From Tilletia caries (lineage: Eukaryota; Basidiomycota; Exobasidiomycetes; Tilletiales; Tilletiaceae), in NCBI GenBank assembly GCA_032718865.1, contig JALUTQ010000045.1, positions 1,116,001-1,180,000 on the forward strand: a stretch of 64,000 nucleotides of DNA, given 5' to 3'. A program made the position numbers and the translations under genes. The number at the start of each line of letters is the position of its first letter. Position 1 is the first letter of the stretch. The notes beneath the pieces were generated by a model. The model searched no databases. It was not told where the DNA came from and was given only the letters and a program-made list of their open reading frames with translations. Shown piece after piece: positions 34,501 to 44,194 of this stretch.

Positions 34501-35098
34501 TTCCGTCCACAACCAACGAATCGAGCGTCTTTGGGTCGACTTACAACGCTTGACTACCGACAAGTACAGACGAGCATTTGAGCATCTGGAGGGAGAGCGC
34601 CTTTTGGACGTCTCCAATCCAATCCACAAGTGGGCCTTACATTTCATATATCTTCCACAGCTCAACTTCGCTTTGGATCACTTTGCCGTCATGTGGAACA
34701 ATCATGCGATTCGGACTCCTGGCCTCAACAACCGTTCTCCTTTACAGCTTCGAGCGGAGGGCATCATAGACGCCCGACAGCGCGGCGTCGTGATAATGGA
34801 TGGACCGCTGGACGATGCCCACCTTGGTGAGCAAGTGGAGAACGTCAATCAGGGTCTGCGCAATTTCGCCCTTTACGGTGTCGACTTTGTGGGACAAGGT
34901 CGCGAACGTAGAGACGACGATCCACATGTCCACATCGAGGCCATTGACCATCTCCTTCCCCCTGCGCTTCTCGACCATGAACTTCAGGCATACTGGCGAT
35001 CTCAGCTTCCTCCCGCTTGGCCGCCCTCCCAGGACTTTGGTGTCACTGCTTACACCAATCTGTTGGACATGATCTTTGAGCATCTTTCTCTTCAATGA
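31554..35098 (+). CDS. Integrase-core (DDE) transposase, probably interrupted
   Basis: Enzyme expected to cut and join the ends of the surrounding element. Pieces: 31554-31946 (MSENEAPDAEDV..), 33762-33851, 33942-34374 and 34470-35098; the last two introns are GT..AG. The first piece ends ELRIPDSACQDIMT and the next continues with a RRRVALGLS motif, so together they look like the helix-turn-helix N-terminus of this family; 1,815 bp of repeats separate them. The catalytic core has WHLDGHHKLIRWRF (first Asp), RVRGDFGGEN (second Asp) and SVHNQRIERLW (Glu), spaced as in retroviral-type integrases. If all pieces belong together the product would have about 514 residues. Alternatively a shorter protein (about 385 residues) starts at 33756. 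Eukaryotic proteins with the GHHKLIRW core are common in animals and Agaricomycetes. Confidence 0.85.
32095..32707. mobile_element. MITE with GTTTCC ends and TA target site, about 610 bp
   Basis: The ends are 21-bp perfect inverted repeats beginning TAGTTTCCAGTTGGTGG. TA at each end may be the target dinucleotide, as in Tc1/mariner-type elements. The repeat is itself partly palindromic (GTTTCC..GGAAAC), and further TTTCC/GGAAA copies lie inside. No coding capacity. No longer target duplication was found. Confidence 0.65.
32716..33507. mobile_element. hAT-like MITE, 792 bp
   Basis: Inverted repeats begin TAAGGATGGGCGCGGAG (17 bp perfect, with similarity beyond). The 8-bp target duplication CCTCGGAT lies at 32708-32715 and 33508-33515. 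The interior repeats GGAGTACGGAGT many times on both strands. Size, TAAGG start and GGAG-rich interior match the element at 29413-30202, so the two are probably one family with different terminal subtypes. It landed directly beside the end of the GTTTCC MITE. Confidence 0.92.
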
Positions 35099-37015
35099 CA
35101 ATTTTCATTGATGGCTTAGGTACATTCTGATGGCTTTGAGTGGTTGTGTTTGACGTTTGTGAACGAAAGGCGAGAGTGATCCGGAGGCGAGAGCGAGTCG
35201 GCGGCGAGAGAGAGCGAGTCGGAAACGGGTGTGATGTGATGCGTTCGGAGTCGCTAACGCGCGAGACGACGCCGCTGTGCCGTTCGCTGGCCCGCATTGC
35301 TGCCTGGTTCTGATCAATGACCTTGCAGAGCATGCATTCCCAGTCGCTGTCAGGCTCAAAGTCGTCCGCTAGTGCGGCCTCGACGCAGGGCTTGTGGTAC
35401 CAGCGGACCGGGCATTGATTCTTAGACACGCATTCCACCCACTCTCCTCTTTTTCCAAAGTGAATGCGACCAAGTCCTTGGCAGTAGCACCATTTGCAAG
35501 CGTCGTTCCACTCCGGAACGCCTTCGGGAAGCTTGCGGGCGCGCTGCTCTTCGGGCTGGAACAAGTCGTCAGGGTGGTGAATTCCTGCGAGGTCGCCCTT
35601 CCAGAATCGCTATGAAAGTCAATGATAGATGAATCAGTCAAAAGTTTATGGGAATATGCACCAATTCGTTGCAGGATCTTTCTTTACTCACGTCACTGTA
35701 ATCAAGAGACTTGGTTCCGCCCACCCTTCCGTGGAATCCGGGCTTTCGCGGAACCATGGGCTTGCCTAGGCGATCGCACTCTGTGGCATGCTCCTCGATG
35801 TATTTGCTCGGCATGACAAGCAGGCAGTAATTGCATTCCGCAAGTTCATGACGCTGCTGCTGGTCTGGAGTTGGATTGTCGTTGGTCACGAAGTAGTCCT
35901 GAAAGACCTTGTTGCACTGATCAGTGTCGCGGACAATCACACAACGGCTACCGCCGTACTCGATCTGAAGCTTGCTCGCATCGACGTATTCGGGTGCAAG
36001 TCCAGCAGGAAGGAGCTCGTGGTTGTTCCCGACAACCTTTCCGTATCTGAAAAGCAAACAACAATGAAGGATTTATCAGATAAAGAAAGAGACATGAAAG
36101 TGCAAGCGCCTGAGGCTTGAGCTTACCGAAACCCGTGTGTCGTAAGGTCCCAGTTCTTCTTCTTGAACTCGTCGATAATATACTCCATCACTTCAGCACT
36201 ACTCATCACCTTTCTGATACCCTTCGACGATATGATGCAAGAATGAGTCTGAAGAAAGACGGCAAGATCCAAGGGCTTGTTGTCTGTCCCTTTAGGCTTG
36301 TCGTGATTGTTCATGTGAAGATGCCATCCGTTGAAGGGGATAAGCCATATCTGATCACCAGGGGACAGTGATCAGTCGACAAGGGGAGAGACGGAAGAAA
36401 AAATGTACCATGAGCACACATTGATCCAAGATCAGAAGCGGAATAGCTATCCACTTGTTGAACTCACCTCGTGTCCTTTCAGGCTCACGGGAGCAGACGG
36501 CGGACCGCTCTGTCGACGGACCGTAGACTTTGCCTGTCCGGACGCAAAGTTGAGACGTGCAGCCGCAGCAGCTCCCGCACTGGCCGTAAACGGAGTTGCG
36601 CTTGCGTTAGAACGCCAATCAGCAGGGCCAGAAAATGTGCCGGACGTGTTGCGTTGAGATGAGCCGACATCAGGCGCAGCGGAAGCTCGACCCCATCTGT
36701 CATTGCCCGAACTCGACTGCTGTTGCTGCGCCTGCGGCTGCTGGTGTTGGGGCTGCTGGTTCTGCGACTGCTGCTGCTGCTGGGCTCCGGTGGCAGCGCC
36801 ATTCACAGGGGGGGCTGACGACTTCTCGAGGTTAGACATCCTCGAATCCATGGAACGCATAAACTGACGCTGTAGTTGAAAGGGGGAGCACCAGACGTGT
36901 ACATTGTCAGTAGCTGAATAGACTGGAAGAAGGACGACGTAGACGTCTCGACTCTCGACACATAACGCACCAATTCATCGCCGAGGATTTGATTGCCTTC
37001 GGACGCTCCAGACAT
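35043..37015 (-). CDS. PHD-finger protein carried by the transposon
   Basis: Five exons: 37015-36971, 36869-36468, 36350-36127, 36046-35692 and 35609-35043; about 530 residues, all GT..AG and in frame. Start MSGASEGNQILGDEL. Exon 2 is Gln/Ser/Ala-rich (QQQQQSQNQQPQ). Exon 3 (IWLIPFNGWHLHMNNHDK, AVFLQTHSCIISS) and exon 4 (YGKVVGNNHELLPAGLAPEYV, then CNYCLLVMPSKYIEEHATEC) form a globular part with a possible second zinc site. Exon 5 holds a C4HC3 PHD finger: CKWCYCQG, then GEWVEC, CPVRWYHKPC and WECMLC. PHD fingers read histone H3 tails, so the protein may tether the element's machinery to chromatin or choose targets; that is inference. Its 3' end overlaps the transposase 3' end by 56 bp, antisense. 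The C-terminal 70 residues are Ser/Arg-rich and least certain. Confidence 0.8.
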
Positions 37016-38013
37016 TGGGACTTGTTTGGCTGAAAGAGCCGAATGAGAATGAGTGGGTAGGAGATCTTGAAAGGAAAAAGGTCAGCTATATATGGTAATG
37101 TGGTAGTGGTTGTCCATTGCTGCTTCATCAAAGAAAAAATTCTTCATGCATGATTCTCTCTTGTTCTCAGTGATTCCCTTTGTGCCCAGCGTGATAGAAT
37201 TTCCTTTGTCCGAGCAGGGTCCTTTGTCTGACTCTGGGCTCCAGAGTTGACTGAGCTTTTGGCCCGCTCGGGCCAGGGAGCAGAACGGCAGCGAGCAGCG
37301 AACACATGCATGCAGGTCGTCGAGCGGTTGAGCCAGTCCTGATGAGGATTGGAGACGGTCGACACTCGGCAGTATGTATTCGCGTATGTATGGTACTGAA
37401 ATATGAGACGAGGATTGAGAATTATGAGCGTGTTGATCTCCTTGATCTGTGATCACCAGGCTCAGAAGGTAACGCACTCACAAGACACCAATGACTGGGC
37501 CATCCGGGATGGCGAGCGATTGCGCATCGGTGCCGTGAGCCGTCTGTCGAGCGCAGAAATCAGGATGGCCTGGAATGACTATCGATCAGCACTGCATGAC
37601 AATCAGAAGTCCAATGATTAGTTGCGTGTGCATGCGAAGAGAGACGCCCAAGAAGCATACTCAAAGTGCCCACGAGAACGAAAGCAAGCGCAATGAGAGC
37701 CATGCGCACGCCGGTCGCCGAGCACCGATGCCTCGTACCCGTGTATGCGACAAACTGGGGAGTGGGAAGGGAGGGAAAGAGCAATGGAGGCAGGGCAACT
37801 GAGAATGAAAGTTCAGCCGGTCAGCGGGAGGGGAATGGAGAACAGTCAGCAAGCTGTAGAGCAGCAAGGACACCGCGCACTGGGTGTTCGGAATGCTGGT
37901 GACTGCAAGATGCAGAACATCTTGATTGTTAGGCCTGTGAGCATTGACGATTGCTGCGCTGAGGCACCAAGAAGGCAGAGCAGTGGGTGTGGTTGGAGGG
38001 AAGGTGGTGAGGT
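37016..38013. other. Right part of the transposon, no recognised gene
   Basis: Upstream of the PHD gene and inside the element. Several frames of 60-130 codons exist on both strands, but none has a known motif or a matching set of splice sites. It probably contains the promoter of the minus-strand gene. Confidence 0.5.
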
Positions 38014-38072
38014 GTCCCGCTTTTAATTTTTGGTTTCTCATTTTCAAGAGGTGCTACAAACGGCGTTCCATA
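38014..38072 (-). repeat. Right terminal inverted repeat of the 6.7-kb transposon
   Basis: Reverse complement of 31401-31459 with two mismatches. It is followed by target copy CACTTC at 38073-38078. Confidence 0.95.
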
Positions 38073-38153
38073 CACTTCCTCTCCTCGTCCTCCGCCGCCG
38101 CAGATGCCGGCGTGCCCGACCACCTCCTCTCACTCAGGCCCACCCTCCGAGTC

Positions 38154-39366
38154 TATGACGCGCCGTTTTGATACACCTATTTTTGACAATTGCCTTTTGA
38201 CAAATGACAAATGACATTTGACATTTGCTATGTGACCACCCTGGATCCCCCACCATCACTGGCCACCACCACCGTATCATACAACCATACACATATGGAA
38301 CAACTGCAAGAAACACCTCGCACATACTTGGTACCCCTTCCGCTCCTTCAGCGCCCCTGCGCTCCGCTTTTTGTCACTCGCTGATCGCTCACCAGGCGCC
38401 AGCGCCCGTCGCTGACCTCTTCCCCCTTGCATTCCCGTTTTGCCCTCTCATCTTCTCACAGCTTCTTCAGGTATCTCTGCCATCGTTGCAAAGCACATCC
38501 GATATCCAAGTGAGCATATCTCTGCCACAAATGTGATTGCATGAGTATACTGACGTAGAGTTCCGCCCATCGCATTCCTCTCTAGACTTCGCTCAGCCTC
38601 CCACCCGCAACCTGCCCCTCGCGGCCTTCTTCCTCCAGAGCGGACAAGAGCAGCGAACGGATGCAGACCTGCAACGGCGGATGAAGCGGAAGGCGCGATC
38701 CGCGGAGTAGGAGCGGGGGAGCAGGAGCGGCAGGAGGGTAGCAGCTGCAGCGGGCGGAGAGGGCACAAGTCCGAGAGCAGCTGAGGCAGCAGCGGCGAGA
38801 GGCGGACGAGAGGCGAGGATGAATGGAAGATAGCACCGCTGTAAGAGTGAGAGGAGAGAGAGGAGTAGGAGGAGGAGTGGGGGGAAAGAAGAAGGGTCAA
38901 TTGGACGGATTGAGAAGAGGCGAAGGTCAGTTAGAATCAATGTCAACGGAGGCACGTAATCCAGTTATAGGTGCGCGCGGTGCGCGGGGTGACAGCCTGA
39001 CGTTATCCTCGTGATGGGACCAAAGAAGAGAAGGATGTGAACAAGTGTATGGTATATGGTGGTGGTGGACACTGATGAAATGGGAAAGCAAGGGGTCAGC
39101 GAGTGCTGGGGGTTAGTGAGCCATCAGCGAGCGAAACGACACGGAGCGCAGGGAGTCTAGAGGAGCGGCAGGTGAGCCCATGTATGCGCTAGGTGTTTCT
39201 TGAAGCTTTTCTATATGCGGATGGGCGTGATGCAGTGGGCTGGTGGGCAGCGGGGCAGCGGTGGTGCGAGGAGGAGGAGGTGGTCACATAGCAAATGTCA
39301 AATGTCAAATGTCATTTTGTCAAATGTCAATTGTCAAAAATAGGTGTATCAAAACGGCGCGTCATA
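38154..39366. mobile_element. 1,213-bp non-autonomous relative of the 6.7-kb transposon
   Basis: Ends begin TATGACGCGCCGTTTTGATA and match perfectly for 39 bp. Weaker inverted similarity continues for roughly 280 bp on each side, including TGACAAATG/CATTTGTCA repeats, an AAGAAACACCT block and a CCTGCGCTCCG block, so it is almost a foldback element. The 6-bp target duplication CGAGTC is at 38148-38153 and 39367-39372, and omitting the element keeps the host frame open. The terminal pattern TATG..CGCCGTTT....CACC and the 6-bp duplication are shared with the neighbouring large element. No transposase inside. Confidence 0.92.
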
Positions 39367-40564
39367 CGAGTCAGCCGAGGACACGCTCAGCCAGTTGAAG
39401 ACCGAGTTCGAGCGCCAGAGGCTCCTCCAAGAGAAACAGACGGCCCATCTCGAGAAACGGCTGGCGGCCAAGGTACGCGAGGTGGCCGAATTGGAGCACA
39501 AGCTGATCGACGCTATCGACGAGTTGGAAACGGCGAAGGAGACGATGAGCGCGCGGGAGGAAGCGGTGCAGACGAGGGAAGAGTTGAGCGCTGAGCTCGA
39601 AGCACTTAGGAAACGGTATGATTCCCTGAGTGCGCAGCACGAGAGTCTCGTCGCGGAGTCGATGCAGAGTTCGACGATGCAAGCGGAACTGGTGGAGCTT
39701 CGTTCTGGCTTGGCGCAGCTTCAGGCGGAGAAGGAGAAGTTGGTCGCGGAGGCGGGGGAGGCGAAGGAGAGGGCGGCTCAGGCGGAGGAGCAGCGGGAAA
39801 TGTTGAAGAAGGCTTTGGAGGAGCAGTTGGCGAAATTGGAGAGGCAGTAGAAGGCCCGAGAGGTTGCTACGGGCTGGGCAACGCCATAGGAGGCCGAGGC
39901 GGTATAGAAGGAGATCAAACGTGAGTCCAAGCTTTCATCGGCCACTCTTCCCTTCAGGTGTCTCGAGCTCTGGGATGACTGATATGTTTAACCCCTCGCC
40001 ATCTCCTTCTTCCAGCACAAGCACTCCATGTTCGAGCGCTTGAGGAGACGGTTGCCAAGCTCAAGGCGGAGAACAAGATTCTTGTGGAAACGGCGACGAA
40101 TCATTGAGCTTTTGCGCGAGGAGAAGCGGTCCTTGGAGTCCAGACGAGGAGCTGAGGCATTCGCATTGAGGGAATCCTTGCGGCCGGGCCCGACGCGCAT
40201 GTAGTAGTCGCGCAAATGCTCGAAGCAGGATCAGACGCTATCCCTCTGCCCGCTCCACCCGTCTTGCCCCCTGACTCGCTCCACCTTCCGGACATACCTC
40301 CGACAGCCTCCTCGCCGTTCACAGCGGCTTTTCAGCTCGCGTCTTCGCTGCGGCGCAGAGGGTGTCCGCGCTCAAGACGAGATTGGCGGAGACTCGTGAT
40401 ATCTTATATATAGTGACGTCTGCAGATTGATGGGGATAGGCTACAAGAGAAGAATGACAGGGAGAGAGAGGGAGAGAGTTGCAGGAGTGTAAGGGCATCA
40501 TAATCTGGTTTGAGGCATGATTTGGGGAAATTCTTCGGACAGCATGAGCCTGGATGCCGATGTG

Positions 40565-42502
40565 TCACGTTGTATCGCGACTTCGGAACAGGCGCATCTT
40601 GGATTTGCGAGTGGGTGGACTTGCCGACAAAGCCGCTGCCCCCGGGGTCGCAAGTTCCCTTTCCCGCGCTAAAGCCGCGCCAAAGATAAGCAGCTGGTCT
40701 GCCAGACTCAACTCCTCGTTGTTCGTCTCCGCGGACGAAGACGGCTTCGGATTCTCCATCGGCATTTTGCTGATCAGGGCAGGACTCTGGAGCAGGAGTT
40801 CCTCCGCACGGTTCAGGATCTGCTGAGCCGCCTCTCGGGACGTGACGCCGACGTCATAATTCCTGATCACTGTCTCCATAATTTCTTCGTCCTCCTCCTC
40901 ATGTGCGACATCAATGCTGTTCGTCGAGCTTTGGTCGGCCCCCGGCTGCGGGGTGCTCGTCGACGCCGCGTGTGATGCCGTGACTCGCTCAAAGAGACGA
41001 TCGCGGCTCTTCGTTGTCGTGCGTGACCGCATATGTGACTGGTTGGGAAGAAGTGGGGGCGGCATCCGATCACGAGAGTCAAACTCGGTCGAGCGCTGAC
41101 GTGAAACAGAAGTGGCTGGCGCTGGCATACTTCCTCCCCCTCCTCCTCCTCCCGCCGCCGAGGTAGAGGGCAAGCTGGGAGAAGGCTGTGACATATGCGA
41201 TTGAGAACCAAGCTTGCGCAAGATATTCGGAAAACTGCGCTTATTGCCGACCCGCTGAGCCCGATTCGGGCTCGGAGGCGGACCGTTAGATGCTTGCAGA
41301 AGAAGCGTCTGCATGCGTGGCGAGCGGTTCCAGCCTGAGAATGTAGCTTTCATGCCTGCTGCGATGTGTTCGAGCGAAGCCTGCTTTTTCAAGCCGCGGG
41401 TGGGGGTGGTGACGGGAGGAGGTCCCGCACCTTCCCTGATTTCGATAGGCGGTGGTGGTCTTCGTGTGCCGGTCAGAGCCCGCTCTCGCTTAAAAGTTGA
41501 TGACGAAGGACCGTTCGGGACGGGGGTTGTGCTGGAGGAATGCTCGAGGGAAGCTTGCTTTTTCAAGCCACGAGTGGGGGTGGTAAATGGAGGAGGTCCC
41601 GCGCCTTCCCTAATTTCGATGGGCGGTGGTGCTCTTCTTATGCTGGTCAGAGCCCGCTCTCGCTTGTATGTCGATGACGAGGGCGCATTCGGGACGGGCA
41701 TCGTGCTGGATGAGGACGAGGATGACATATGGGACGAAGGACCACCGCTGACAGAGCTAGGGTTGGCGGGTATGACTGGCACGATGGCGGGTCCTGCCGC
41801 AGCCTTGCGCAAGATTTCGGCACAAAGATTATGACCCGTGGCCGAGGCAAGCATTTCTGGGGTGATGCCTCGATTGTCCTTCGCATCTGCTCTGGCTCCG
41901 TGTTGGAGCAGGGCCACGATGACGGCTCGATGTCCTCCAGCGGCTGCGAAGTGGAGAGCGGTACTTCCGTCTTCGCCGGGCCCGGCTGGCTGAGGCACTG
42001 GCGGCGGTGCGCCAGTTGTTGAACCCCTCCTCGGCAAGTCTACAGATGCATTCCGGGTTTGTATGGGGGAAACGAAGAGAAGGGGCCGATAGAGGAGGGC
42101 ATTTGGGTCTGCGCCGTATGAGAGGAGCAAGGCGACGATATGCTCGTTCCCTCCTGAGGCGGCAGCATGGAGTGGCAAGACGCCGTGAAGGGGCTGAGCG
42201 AGGGCGGCTGCCAAGATGGTGGATTCGCTGGCGTATGACTTCAGGAGGGAGCGCGCAGCGGCGAGGTTTCCAGATGCCGCTGCGCTGTGGAGTGTGTGAT
42301 GCGCTTGCTGTTGCTGTTGTTGCTGTTGCTGCTGTTGCTGTTGCTGATGCTGTTGCGCTTGCTGCTGTTCTCGCTGCTGGGCATGAGAGGGGGTCGAACC
42401 GCCGAGCGAGGCTGCGGCAGGCGAGCTGGCCGAAGACGACGCGGCAGCGGAGTGGTAGGCAGCCGCAATGGCTGAAAAGCTGGCCTTGGTCCCGAGCGGC
42501 AT
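40565..42502 (-). CDS. Ankyrin-repeat protein with poly-Gln tract
   Basis: Function unknown. One main coding exon of about 645 residues from MPLGTKASFSAIAAAY. A GTAAGT..TTGCCAG intron of about 64 bp just upstream (about 42586-42523) would lie in the leader. A CAG/CAA run (about 42300-42380) encodes poly-Gln. Ankyrin units follow: HTLHSAAASGNLAAARSLL, LPLHAAASGGNEHIVALLL, TALHFAAAGGHRAVIVALL and a fourth beginning NRGITPEMLASATGH. After them, about 56 residues are present twice in tandem (41440-41730), each copy with KRERALT, PPPIEIREGAGPPP and TRGLKKQASLEH. The C-terminus is Ser/Pro-rich and ends in a helix (SLADQLLIFGAALAREREL). Ankyrin repeats mediate protein contacts; no enzyme domain is seen. 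Confidence 0.88.
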   Translation of the reverse strand: MPLGTKASFSAIAAAYHSAAASSSASSPAAASLGGSTPSHAQQREQQQAQQHQQQQQQQQQQQQQQAHHTLHSAAASGNLAAARSLLKSYASESTILAAALAQPLHGVLPLHAAASGGNEHIVALLLSYGADPNALLYRPLLFVSPIQTRNASVDLPRRGSTTGAPPPVPQPAGPGEDGSTALHFAAAGGHRAVIVALLQHGARADAKDNRGITPEMLASATGHNLCAEILRKAAAGPAIVPVIPANPSSVSGGPSSHMSSSSSSSTMPVPNAPSSSTYKRERALTSIRRAPPPIEIREGAGPPPFTTPTRGLKKQASLEHSSSTTPVPNGPSSSTFKRERALTGTRRPPPPIEIREGAGPPPVTTPTRGLKKQASLEHIAAGMKATFSGWNRSPRMQTLLLQASNGPPPSPNRAQRVGNKRSFPNILRKLGSQSHMSQPSPSLPSTSAAGGGGGGGSMPAPATSVSRQRSTEFDSRDRMPPPLLPNQSHMRSRTTTKSRDRLFERVTASHAASTSTPQPGADQSSTNSIDVAHEEEDEEIMETVIRNYDVGVTSREAAQQILNRAEELLLQSPALISKMPMENPKPSSSAETNNEELSLADQLLIFGAALARERELATPGAAALSASPPTRKSKMRLFRSRDTT

Positions 42503-43076
42503 CGTTCGGTATGCAGAGTGCGCGACGCTGGCAAGGGAAGCAGTCGAGTCAGCCGGCGTACTGCGATCCCGCTGCGGCCTGGACCACTTACAGTACACAG
42601 TCAGAGGCAGCGCCAGAGAGATCGAAGAGGATGAGTGAATGCGATGATTCAGACTGGGACGCAGCTGGGCATCGATCGTCCTTGCCTGCCTCAGGCCTCA
42701 GTTGGGGGGAACGCCCTGCTGGCTGAGTCGTTTCGTTAGTCGCTGGTACACAGGAAACGGGAGGCCTGTCTTGCTTGCTCGCTCGCTCGGTCCTTGCGCC
42801 TGGCTCGCCTTCCGCAGAGAGCTCAGCTGATGGCCGTCGTGGACGAGGATGAGGAACGAGTTGAAGCTCTGACCCAGATGAGGGAATGGCAATGGCAATG
42901 AACGATGGCCAGACGATCTTCAAGACCATCACCATCACCCATTCACTCTTTCGCACTCCGCACCCAGACCCAGACCAGCCCGGAGCGAGCGAGTCGCTAG
43001 CTGTCCCTTTCCCACTCTCCCGTGTTCATACATACATAGACCTTACAGACCGCGCGCTCAAGTTCCCTCGCCCAAG
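42503..43076. other. Divergent upstream region of the ankyrin gene and UBC12
   Basis: Holds the leader intron proposed for the ankyrin gene and the UBC12 promoter. No further gene is seen. Confidence 0.5.
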
Positions 43077-44194
43077 ATGATGAAAGTGAGTACCATGTCC
43101 TGACCTGCGCAATGCATACATACATACGGGACTGAATGCATGCTTCCTTATCCCCTATCTTGCCCAGATCTGGAGCATGAAGAAGGAGGAGGAGTCCAGC
43201 AAGAAGCGCAAGCCAAAGACAACCCCAGCGCAGCTACGCGTCCAAAAAGGTGAGTCTCTTTCCGTTATTGCTCAACTATCTCTGTCATCCTTGGGAGTCA
43301 AGCTTGATAACTGATGTCTGATGCTTGCTTCTAACCCTGTTCTTGGCTGACCCGCTCTCCGCCCGTTTCTCCATCAGACTTGACCGAGCTTGAGCTCCCT
43401 GCGACTATGAAGACCGAATTCCCAGATGCAGCCGACGTCCTCAACTTCAACCTTATCATCGAGCCCGACGAAGGTCAGTTTCTCGTATAAGCGCCGCTTC
43501 TCTATTTCACCGTCTTCGATAGGCGCATGCGCTTCAGATGCGCTTCTGATTGACCTCTCTCCTTCTTCTCCTTCTTCTCTCTTCTTCGTTGCTCAGGCAT
43601 GTACAAGAATGGCTCTTTCAAATTCACATTTGCCATCAACAGTAACTACCCTCACGACCCACCAAAAGTCAAATGTCTGCCCAAGGTATGATCGCATGCC
43701 TCGGTTTCGTTGACCTATGAATTTCTTCCCTGTGGGCATGAGGGGGATGATATTCACCTACGCCCTTTGATCTTTACCCACCTCTAGATCTATCACCCCA
43801 ACGTCGACCTGCAAGGCAACGTATGTCTCAACATTCTCCGAGAGGACTGGAAGCCAGTTCTCAACCTCAACGCAGTCATGGTCGGACTGCAATACCTCTT
43901 CCTCGAGCCAAATGCTGATGACCCGCTCAACAAGGGTACGTTCAGGTCCTGCCTCGTTCGCCAATTTGTTGTTCACATTCGCAAATTGACAAATCGGATC
44001 TTCCCTTTGCGCTCTGCTCAGAGGCCGCTGAGGACTTGAGAAGAGATCGAGTCGCGTTTGCGAGCAACGTGAAGCGGACCCTGGGCGGCGGTTCTTTCAG
44101 TGAGTTTCCCCCCTTTACCAGGCCAGACGCTTCCATACTGAACTCGATCGTCTCGCCGGCAGAGGGGACGTCTTACGACAAGGTGACCAAGTAG
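43077..44194 (+). CDS. UBC12: NEDD8-conjugating enzyme UBC12 (E2)
   Basis: E2 that takes NEDD8/Rub1 from the Uba3-Ula1 E1 and transfers it to cullins. Seven exons: 43077-43085, 43168-43249, 43378-43473, 43597-43685, 43788-43935, 44022-44099 and 44163-44194; about 177 residues, normal for the family. The first exon is only 9 nt (MMK). The N-terminal extension [15 protein letters not shown] resembles the E1-docking tail of UBC12. The UBC fold shows [30 protein letters not shown], with the HPN motif (95-97) and catalytic Cys at about 105, then [22 protein letters not shown] and [14 protein letters not shown], all UBC12-specific. All splice junctions agree with frame. Confidence 0.96.

Larger units (their letters stand above)
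31401..38072 (+). mobile_element. 6,672-bp DNA transposon with integrase-like transposase and PHD-finger gene (IS3EU-like)
   Basis: Terminal inverted repeats begin TATGGAACGCCGTTTGTAGC and match perfectly for 39 bp, then to 59 bp with two mismatches. The 6-bp target duplication CACTTC lies at 31395-31400 and 38073-38078. Omitting the element and one target copy keeps the host coiled-coil frame open, which fixes the borders. Inside are a plus-strand DDE transposase gene (31554-35098, itself interrupted) and a minus-strand five-exon gene with a PHD finger (37015-35043), meeting tail to tail. The 1 kb from 37016 to 38013 has no gene that I recognise and probably holds the PHD gene's promoter. 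A 6-bp duplication, TA-starting ends and an integrase-core transposase agree with what I recall of the IS3EU group; this needs a database comparison. Confidence 0.9.
31034..40425 (+). pseudogene. Coiled-coil protein gene destroyed by two transposon insertions and nonsense changes
   Basis: Remnant of a cytoskeletal-type coiled-coil protein; exact identity not recognised (a CLIP/Bik1-like protein is one possibility). Pieces: 31034-31199, a 5' exon (MSEGRNRASLPNKPAASAG); 31283-31400, after a normal intron; 38079-38153; and 39373-39850 (SAEDTLSQLKTEFERQRL, then a long heptad-rich Glu/Lys/Leu helix). Omitting each insertion with one target copy gives one uninterrupted frame across these pieces. 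Downstream the frame meets three TAG codons between 39848 and 39910, each at a place where CAG (Gln) would fit, and then further coiled-coil pieces in shifting frames (ENKILVETATNH, ELLREEKRSLESRR, RVSALKTRLAETRD) to about 40425. The 5' end abuts the palindrome, so an N-terminal domain may be missing. Confidence 0.85.
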
